From contig NW_022985440.1 in assembly GCF_010093595.1 (NCBI RefSeq), forward strand, positions 523,215 to 587,214: 64,000 nucleotides of DNA, read 5' to 3'. Source of the DNA: Mytilinidion resinicola. Taxonomy: Eukaryota > Ascomycota > Dothideomycetes > Mytilinidiales > Mytilinidiaceae. Each line of letters opens with the position of its first letter. The stretch's first letter is position 1. Below are positions 56,697-64,000 of the stretch, piece after piece. A program made the position numbers and the translations under genes. The notes under the pieces were generated by a model. It had not been told where the DNA came from. It made no database searches and was given only the letters and a program-made list of their open reading frames with translations.

Positions 56697-57983
56697 GGTC
56701 CTGGAGCGCTTGGAGCTGTCGGAATGCAGACCATGCAGGTTGCAGATGACGTCCCGATGAGCTGCGGTAATGGGACGACGTGGCGGCGGAGTAAGGCTTC
56801 ATTCCCGGGAGCGTGTAGAGAAGAGAGAAAAGAGAGGTGGTGCAGCGAGGGTGCGGTGGTTGGTATAAAGCAGAGCAGGGAGCGTCAGCGGCTATGCGGA
56901 GGTGCGAGGCAGCAAAAGGAACGGGACTGGTCCGCAGCGGAGCAATTTCATGGCCGCCTTGGAAGTCGATGGGCTTGAGCAACAGACAGGGACAAGGCAA
57001 GATTAAGAGCACACTACTCGGGCTGTGGCGTGCAGGGCGGAGGGTGAAGGCTTGGTGGAGACAACGAGACAGGTCGTGGTGGACAAAAGTAGCCGGGTCT
57101 CTCCTGGCGCCCAGAAGTCTCAACGGTCGCGGTGCAGCCGTGCAGCTCCCAGGGATCTGACCACCGCGGGCCGGGCACCGCAAGCCTGGTATCCTCGTCT
57201 TTAATCTCCCTCGACGCGCTTGCAAACTCTGCGCGGCAGCCGTACCAGCAGCCTCTGATGTAAACAAGGCGAGACGCGTCGCCGGCTCGCATCCAAAACA
57301 CGGCCTATCCCCAGCTCGCCCATCGCACACTTCAACCCCGACTGTCTCGCCGTGATGTCCGTCAGGAGCTGGAGAGCACCGTCAACAACAACAGGCGCTT
57401 GGCAGGCACGCTCATCTCGCGCGTGTCATACGGATGCACTTCCGCCGCAGGAACAGGCCACCAACGGCCGCCGCGCTGCACAAAGTGTTTCAACACCCCA
57501 ATCTGCACCTGCCACCCGTCTGCTGCCGAACCCCTCTGCTCACGTGATCATGCGCCGCTGTGGCTGAGTTCGGCTCAGGCCCGACTCAGCTTCGGCCCAG
57601 GTCTTCTCACCTGCTATGAGTATACATAGACCTGACACCGAGCATTCTCCACCACCAAACATCGAAGCTACCAACGCGCCCATAAGGGAAAGTTTACATC
57701 TTATCTGAATATAACGAAGATGACGAGGTGGATGCGAGCTTGAGGCTCGGTCTCTCATGAATAGGGTTTAGCTCCCGCACGGACGTGTGTGGGGATGCCA
57801 GCATAGCTATCGCTGCTTTCTGTGAGTTGCTCATTCACCACATCGTTCCTCGAGCATATGGTTCTTGGTTTTTCTTTTCTGGCAGAATCTCGGTCTCTAT
57901 CGCTCTTGTAGGTGCTCTTAGGTCGCCCAAAGCCTACGTTCCTCACGTTTGGGTGGAGACGATGGGGGACTAGCAATCTGCAC
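56697..57983. promoter_or_regulatory. Divergent promoter region (TBC gene / APH-fold kinase)
   Basis: 1.29 kb, GC-rich near the TBC start and less so towards the kinase. Several open frames exist on both strands but none shows a recognisable motif or start context. Confidence 0.45.
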
Positions 57984-59324
57984 ATGGACCAGCAAACGGA
58001 CCTGACGAACGTAATGGAAGAACCAGCTTCTTCGTTGGGTAGCGCCTCATGGATTGGAGCCGATGATTACGACGAGGGCGACGAGTTTCACGAGCGAGCG
58101 ACCAAATTCTTCGCATCTGTCAAATGGGACGTGCTCGCGTCCCATGCATCCACCATTCGTAATGGTATACCCTGTGATTTCGGAGAAAGCTTCTCGATTG
58201 GCCATTTCAATATGGTTCGCCTGATTGCATTTGAAGACGGTATCCGATGGATCGCCAGACTGAGGCTGCCAGAGCTGAAGGCCGCCTTTGGTGATCGCGA
58301 AGGGCTCGACGGTCTTAACACCATAAAGGTGGAAATTGCAAGCATGAAATTCCTAGGGTGTCATGTCTCCTTTCAGATTATGTCAAGATGACGCTAATTC
58401 AAGTCTATTCCATAAAGAACAAAAACCTCAATTCCAGTACCAGCAGTCCATGGCTACAGCGTTGATGCGATGAATGATATCGGTGCCCCCTATATCCTAA
58501 TGGACTACATACATGGAACGGTTGCGACCGAACTTCGCGACGCAAAAGAATGTGCCGCCTACCCCTCATTTGGCACTCCGGCTCAAGACCGAAAGTTCAT
58601 GCAGCAGATGGCTGACATTCACGTGCAACTATCTCTAGTCACATTTGATCAGGTCGGAGGTCTGTATTACGATGAGAGTACGGATGATTTTTCCGTCGGT
58701 CCAGAACTTGAGACTGGGAAAGGTCCGTGGCGGCTCTCAACCGACTACTACAGTGCGCTGGCCGACCACGCGCTTAAGGTCTGCGTTGCTGATGCAGACG
58801 AAGACGTACAGTCGAGCGCCTCGCTTTCGCTCCCAGTTCTGTTTAAGCATCTCATGTCAGCCTACGGTAACGCTGGCGGCACATTTCGGCTTGCAAATCG
58901 CGACTTTGGCGCTCACAATCTCCTTGTGAATGACGACTTTGACATCATTGGAGTCATCGACTTCGACGGCATCATCGCTGCTCCACTCGAGGTAGCTGCG
59001 CAGTATCCTACTTTCGCAGGGCTAGACCAACAGCCTCCTGGTAACGTTGTGAACCGGCCATTCGCGATTGAAACGCACAAAAAATCTGAGATAAGACGCA
59101 GGGAGTACAAGGAGATGGTAAAAATGTCTGAAGCTAGACTGGGCATCGCCGACACAACTCAGGCAGCACTTTCAGCGTGCTTGGAGTCAGATGCTGCGAT
59201 CGTCTGCCATGGGATGTTCAACTATGCTGGCCACCAGAAGTCCGTGAATGACAAGTGGATGGATGGGTACTCCAGATTACTACGTCAACACATCAAATCT
59301 GAGGCTTCGAGCTCGAAGTGTTAG
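57984..59324 (+). CDS. Aminoglycoside-phosphotransferase (APH)-fold kinase, copy 1
   Basis: Kinase-like protein of the PF01636/choline-kinase-like superfamily that has expanded in filamentous fungi; substrates are generally unknown. Exons 57984-58357 and 58418-59324 join in phase (60-bp intron, branch CGCTAAT) to give 426 residues. The join reads KFLGTKTSIPVPAVHGY, the usual hinge region. RWIARLRLP is the Lys/Arg-bearing strand of the N-lobe. YILMDYIHGT is the hinge to the C-lobe. FRLANRDFGAHNLLVN is the catalytic loop with Asp in place (His of H-x-D replaced by Asn-Arg), followed by IIGVIDFDG (metal Asp). An upstream in-frame ATG at 57912 exists; 57984 gives a conventional N-terminus. Most genes of this type are not antibiotic-resistance determinants. 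Confidence 0.8.
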
Positions 59325-60788
59325 CCAACTCCGCTACCTTTTCATTCGCCAGAGCCACTCATGACGGACGGGTTTCGGGGCGTTTGCGAACCTGGCAGCC
59401 ATTATCACGCTACTTCATTAGCACATCCTTTGCTTCCTTCATTACTCCGCTTGCTTGCTCAGAGTTCACCTTCCAGCTGGACTCGCTCCGCTCCAAACTA
59501 GATAGCTACACGTTATCACCTCAATACAACTCATGTCTCCTCCACAGATTGCCTTGTACCCCTACGCCAGCTGCCAGAACCTTAAGAAGATATCTGTGAA
59601 CCGTTCAACGGTTTGCGCTCTGAAGACGTTTCAGTCTCTTTTGCAGGAAGACTAGCCGGCTGGTTTATTAGAGGACGGAGTTGTATTGTATTGTAATTTC
59701 CGGAAGTATATCTAAGCACCCTAGCCGGAGTCATGCATATAGCCCTCATTCAAAGTCTTATACAAGCATAATCTCCTTACTTAATTCCTCCAGCCCCCGG
59801 TTTATACAGTAGAATAGTGTCGTATTTATTAAGGCGTCCGGTACATTTATACTCGGTTTAAACCTTAGATTAGAGTAGATAGTATTTAGTTGTTTTCTCT
59901 AACTATAGAACTTCCGTGGTAACTATTTTGCTTTATTTAGTAAATTCTAGTGCTAGGCATTCGACCTAGAATAGAAGAGTCTTAAGACAGGATTACTATC
60001 CCTTAACCCGCTGACTTAGGCTCAACGTTATCGATAAGGATTTAGCCAGTAGGAGGCTCTCGTTCAGGTCTCCGTGCTAGAATTTACAGACAACGTGAGG
60101 CTATACGAATTGCTGTATATAGCTATCTACGGCCTATTGCTTGGAGTTGAGCATTGAGAGATGCTCGTTCCAACAGCGTAAGGAAGTACACAATAGAATC
60201 CTACGAGTTGTACAACCAAACTTCGTCCTAGGAGGCCTTTAACGGCGCTTCCAGTTATAGGGACGAAGTAGATGAACGGTCACCGGCCTTTGATGCACGA
60301 TTCCCCGAGCATCGTCGTACACTTGTCTAGAAACAAGTACCTACTTACCTCCAACGACGTACCTCTGCTCAAAGGCCGCCGTCGCCATGCAGGGCCTGGA
60401 CGCTCGGCGCTGCACCAGACGCTCATCGCACTCCTGCAGATTCGTGGCGATTTGCATGATCAACCCTTACTTTCCTGCGGCTGCGCTCGTTCGGCGAGCC
60501 CAAAGCTGCAAAACGAACGCCCCGACTTTACCACCGGTCAAGTATGCACCTTTGAGAAAATCTAGCCAGATCATCCTGGCTGCAGCTGGCTTCGTTCCGT
60601 TGCCTTACTGCATCTCTGCCTTCTGAGAGTGGATGATCGTGCGCCTGATGCAATAAGCGTGAAGGAAGCGGAGCGACGAATATGAATACCCGAGAGAACG
60701 CCTCGTAAACTCCTTTTTCAAAGCACCAATCCTGCATTATCTAAACTCTTCACCTTCCAATTTTACAACTCGCCATTACGATCTGAAC
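59325..60788. other. Intergenic; AT-rich stop-dense part
   Basis: 1.46 kb. About 59640-60250 is AT-rich, dense in TA dinucleotides and in stops on all frames, unlike both flanks; it resembles mutated (RIP-like) repeat DNA. The rest is ordinary intergenic sequence leading to the small Ser/Thr-rich gene. Confidence 0.4.
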
Positions 60789-61109
60789 ATGTCTAGCGGC
60801 AGTACCAACCCCGCTAACACTGGCAACACTGGTGCCACTTCCCAAACCGCCAATACTAGTGCTAGCACTATCACGGGCACGTCCAACTCCGGTACACAAG
60901 GACCTATGCAAACTGCACAGCAACGCGACGCCGCCCGTATTGATCCAGCAAACGTAGAACTCATGCGAAGAGCGGGCGAGTCCTCTCGTGAGAAGCGCAA
61001 AAAAACCTGTAAACACATTCTTCTGATTTTACGTTACATAATTCGCAATATAGACCCTAACAGCAACATAGAAATCCGACTGCTGCCCAAGCCATCTCAG
61101 GTAAAATGA
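60789..61109 (+). CDS. Small Ser/Thr/Asn-rich hydrophilic protein, unknown
   Basis: A frame of 106 codons starting MSSGSTNPANTGNTGATSQ. The first about 35 residues are a low-complexity Ser/Thr/Gly/Asn stretch. Then AQQRDAARIDPANVELMRRAGESS and a basic EKRKK follow, perhaps helical. A 45-bp GT..AG intron (61009-61053) is possible just after the basic stretch; because it is a multiple of three and free of stops, both versions reach the same stop. Start context AACATGTCT is reasonable. Intracellular and probably disordered; no family recognised. Confidence 0.48.
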   Translation: MSSGSTNPANTGNTGATSQTANTSASTITGTSNSGTQGPMQTAQQRDAARIDPANVELMRRAGESSREKRKKTCKHILLILRYIIRNIDPNSNIEIRLLPKPSQVK

Positions 61110-61684
61110 TTCAAGGGACGTGGTGAGATTGGCATTTGATGGATGTGATGCCGGGAAATACGATGTATCTCGAGTAGCTATCCGTCTTGTTTTTCAGGTC
61201 GGGAAGGGTGTTGTTGTCTCCAAGAGCTTCCTCTACTGTGTGAGCATCCTCCTAAGTAGGAGATTGGCGGGTATTGGCGGGTTACGCAGGAGATTGCGTA
61301 AGGCTGGGATACAGTAGAGAAGCAGAAACAGCAAATGCTTTTTTTATTTATGCCAAGCCGGAGGGTGCCGAACGATTCAGCCGCAAGAAGCATGACTAAG
61401 GTGTGGCTGAGCAGACTCGCGTATATACTCTGCTTCCCGTCTCAATCCTCACATGGATCCCAGTGAATCAAATTGCACCTGTGTCGTGTGTCTCTGCGCT
61501 GCGTTGACCAGTCCTCTTTCCGCTGCGCATTCAAAACGACTTAGATTTCTTAGCAAAGATCTTTCGCCGCGCGCCAGGATCTACTGTCTACTTCCACGAC
61601 CACCCACCAGAAACCTCCGTCATCCTCCCGTGTCTACCGAGCGGAGGCACTTATCGTCAAGATATTTTTATCGATTCTCTCAGC
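61110..61684. other. Intergenic; no gene seen
   Basis: 575 bp. A short duplicated AGGAGATTGxG(G/T) motif occurs near 61258 and 61288. Otherwise nothing to report. Confidence 0.45.
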
Positions 61685-63082
61685 ATGGATTGGGACGAAC
61701 GAGTGGAGGCTGCACATAGGACAATTTCCAATGAATGGTTCAGCAAATTCAACAAAGTACGAGGCCCGTCCATTGCCAACTGGGTTTCTTCTTTCCGCAA
61801 CAACCATCCAAGCGAAATAATTGGAGACTACTATGGCTCCTTCAATTGGAGCTGCCGTGTGCTCTTCAAAGACGGCGTGGAATGGCTAGTACGATTTCCC
61901 GTGCCTGGACAAATTATGGACGGGGACGAGAAGCTACGTCGAGAGGTCGCAGTGATGCGCTTGGTCAGGCAGAAAACAAACATCCCGGTGCCTAAGGTTC
62001 ATGCTTGGGGACTATCAAACGACAATCCTTTAGGTTTAGGGGCCTTCATCGTGATGGAGTACATACAGGGCGAGTGCCTCGGTCATCTTTGGCGAGTAGG
62101 GCTCAAGGAACGGATACTACGACCCGATATCAGCGAGAGGGACCTGCGCACTGTGTATCGTCAGATAGCGGGGTTTTATCTTGAGCTCTCGAAGTTGGAG
62201 TTTCCCAATATTGGGTCTCTATCTATCAGGGACGATCAGAGTATCCACTCAGAGTTAGGGCCGCTGACGCTGAAGATGCAAGAAATAGAGGCACATGGAG
62301 GAGTTAAAGTTGGAGGTATATATTCTAGCATCTGGCTTATTTATATGCTAACCTTAATCCAAGGCAATCGCTCAGAAACATTTCTATCCGCAAGAGAGTA
62401 CTTCGAATACGTTGCCAAGCAAGATATGGGACAATTGGATGAACAGCCCAGTTCAATCGACGACGCTAATGATGCTCGAGCTAAATACAAGTTTCGCCAT
62501 CAGTTCAATGCAATTATTCCACGCTTTATCGCCGATGAGCATAATCAGATCAGCTTCAGACTATTATGTGATGATTTTCGCTACGGGAACATGATTATCA
62601 ACAACGCAAGAGAACTCAAGATAATCGCAGTAATAGACTGGGAGTGGGCATACGCAGCGCCGTACCAGATGTTTTGCTCAGCGCCACGATGGCTTCTAAT
62701 AAAGAATCCGGTTCATTGGGCAACACCTAAAGGTTCAGAATTTGATAGATACAACTCATGTCTACAACTTTTTCTTGACGAGCTTGAACTCGAGGAGAGC
62801 GAAAGAAACAAGGATAAGCCGCATAAGGAGAAGCTTTCTGACCTTATGCGGAAATCTTTGAGCGACGGCAAGTTCTGGTTCCATGAATTGATATATGACT
62901 CTTTTACGAGTCCCGACAACCCAGCGTGGAAGGCCGTTTGCGATATCCAGCCTAGTTTCGAGGACCTTGCCCCTATGTTGGAGCCGGATCTCGATGAGTT
63001 CGTTGAAAGGAAAATGAAGCAATTGGCGGCATATAAGGCAGAGTGCAGAGCTCGAGGATTGTCAGTGGAAGCAGAGTCATGA
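61685..63082 (+). CDS. APH-fold kinase, copy 2
   Basis: A second, clearly different member of the aminoglycoside-phosphotransferase superfamily. The frame is open throughout, but 62316-62363 is almost certainly a 48-bp intron (GTATAT, branch GCTAAC, AAG). Its removal restores VKVGGNRSETFLSAREYF and gives 449 residues. N-lobe: SCRVLFKDGVEWLVRFPVPG and REVAVMRLVRQKTNIPVPKV. Hinge: FIVMEYIQGECLGHL. Catalytic loop: RLLCDDFRYGNMII (Asp in H-x-D position preserved; His is Cys). Metal Asp: IIAVIDWEWAYAAP. The Lys/Glu-rich C-terminal helices are typical of the large fungal family. Transcribed in the same direction as copy 1, 2.4 kb away. Substrate unknown. Confidence 0.82.
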   Translation: MDWDERVEAAHRTISNEWFSKFNKVRGPSIANWVSSFRNNHPSEIIGDYYGSFNWSCRVLFKDGVEWLVRFPVPGQIMDGDEKLRREVAVMRLVRQKTNIPVPKVHAWGLSNDNPLGLGAFIVMEYIQGECLGHLWRVGLKERILRPDISERDLRTVYRQIAGFYLELSKLEFPNIGSLSIRDDQSIHSELGPLTLKMQEIEAHGGVKVGGIYSSIWLIYMLTLIQGNRSETFLSAREYFEYVAKQDMGQLDEQPSSIDDANDARAKYKFRHQFNAIIPRFIADEHNQISFRLLCDDFRYGNMIINNARELKIIAVIDWEWAYAAPYQMFCSAPRWLLIKNPVHWATPKGSEFDRYNSCLQLFLDELELEESERNKDKPHKEKLSDLMRKSLSDGKFWFHELIYDSFTSPDNPAWKAVCDIQPSFEDLAPMLEPDLDEFVERKMKQLAAYKAECRARGLSVEAES

Positions 63083-63962
63083 TTTGATCTTGTAGGTAAA
63101 TGGCTGGAGTCTCGTTCGGTTTGGGAGCCTTATTCTTTTATCCTAATGACAACCTCGACGTTCACATATCCGGTGAGTGGCTGATGCTTTGAGGTCATCC
63201 ACTGGCACCGCTCCCCATCGGTATCATGTGAAGAACTCCGCACGCGGACAAGTGGTAGTCACGAAATACAAGCCCTGAACCTAACTTCGGCTTCTTCGCA
63301 GTAGATGTGACGAGCTCAGTGCGGTCCCGCGCGCTGATAACTTCGACGCCACAAACTTCATGGGCAGCGGCCGTCAGTGACTTTACCATCGGCAGCGACC
63401 TCTGTGTCGGCGACTTGCGTGTTGGTGCCTTCTAACTTCTGGATCAGCGCCACCTACAGCGTCCCTTTCCAAATGCCGCGAGACAACAGGCTTCGGCGGC
63501 CGCTGTGCTAGAGTTTTGTTCAGCGCCCCGCCATTTTCAGTCTCCATGATTGTGTTCATTTATGCAGCCCTCGGTGTAGATCGGGTTCGAGTCTGGGACT
63601 GCGCGCCAGCAATTTTACGTGCGGTCGTCCGAAGGCGCTCTAGGGCAGGAAGATGAGGGTCGGTTGGCGATAGACCATTCGGCGGCGGACTCATCTCAGC
63701 CTCTTCACCGCGTCTCACGACCGAAGTGAGGACATAGTGAAAGCGATAAGCCATCGGCACTGCCCCTCAGCTCTTGCTTTAGAAATATTTTGTCGGAGGA
63801 CTAAATTTTAGGCCTCAAGCAAGCATTCACTCTCTAGTACTATATACACTTGAGTGTTTCCTGTAACTGTTCTAACTTCGTTGTGGGATGCCTTCTCTTG
63901 AGAATATTACGGCACTTCTAAGTTAAGTTAGTATATATTGCATTCCTACTATACCGACGAAC
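63083..63962. other. Intergenic; no gene seen
   Basis: 880 bp. Minus-strand open frames at 63195-63389 and 63560-63760 have no recognisable features. The sequence becomes AT-rich with TATATA-like stretches from about 63840, possibly a core promoter for a gene at the right edge. Confidence 0.4.
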
Positions 63963-64000
63963 ATGCCTGCGCATTCTGTCGAAACTCTGCCACGTTTTTT
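63963..64000 (+). CDS. Possible start of a gene cut by the right edge
   Basis: An ATG at 63963 (context GACGAACATGCC) opens a frame reading MPAHSVETLPRF to the window end, after a short AT-rich region with TATATT. Only 12 codons are visible, so this is weak. Confidence 0.25.
   Translation, partial: MPAHSVETLPRF

Overview
This window comes from a filamentous ascomycete (Pezizomycotina). Genes are spaced 0.4-3 kb apart. Introns are short (about 45-130 bp, GT..AG, often with a CTAAC/CTGAC branch site just before the acceptor). The gene content is typical of the group: class II haem peroxidase, GH55 exo-1,3-beta-glucanase, acid trehalase, a PDR-type ABC transporter and Zrg17. I cannot place the class securely; Dothideomycetes is a guess. 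There is one 120-base assembly gap at 6415-6534. I see no CRISPR array, no rRNA and no tRNA I would defend.

Left part (1-13 kb) is mostly accessory and decayed. It holds the 5' end of a basic protein (minus strand, cut by the window edge), a class II peroxidase with a nonsense codon and a one-base frameshift, a small four-helix membrane protein, and a zinc alcohol dehydrogenase pseudogene next to the gap. After a long empty stretch come a small single-anchor protein and an AIM6-like phosphodiesterase preceded by decamer repeats. The core block (13-24 kb) is clean housekeeping: a YggS/PROSC PLP-binding protein, the AP-2 alpha adaptin (8 exons, one only 14 nt), the Zrg17-like zinc transporter, and a single-exon acid trehalase.

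The middle (24-41 kb) holds a wrecked serine-beta-lactamase-fold gene, an eight-exon seven-helix membrane protein of unknown role, a possible small secreted protein, a GH55 glucanase and a 4.4 kb PDR transporter. From 42.4 to 47.8 kb lies the most unusual structure in the window. Tracts of a degenerate repeat of roughly 65-98 bp sit in opposite orientation at both ends of a 4.9 kb segment. The segment carries a broken CYP504-like P450, a 4HBT thioesterase and an inositol-monophosphatase-family gene. Each outward-facing gene ends at or inside a repeat tract.

The right part (48-64 kb) has a poorly resolved secreted/anchored protein, an OPT oligopeptide transporter with a long disordered N-terminus, a TBC-domain Rab-GAP, and two separate aminoglycoside-phosphotransferase-fold kinases around a small Ser/Thr-rich protein. 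No secondary-metabolite backbone gene (PKS/NRPS) was found, so the window is not an obvious biosynthetic cluster. The P450 + thioesterase pair suggests aromatic-acid metabolism only by family resemblance.
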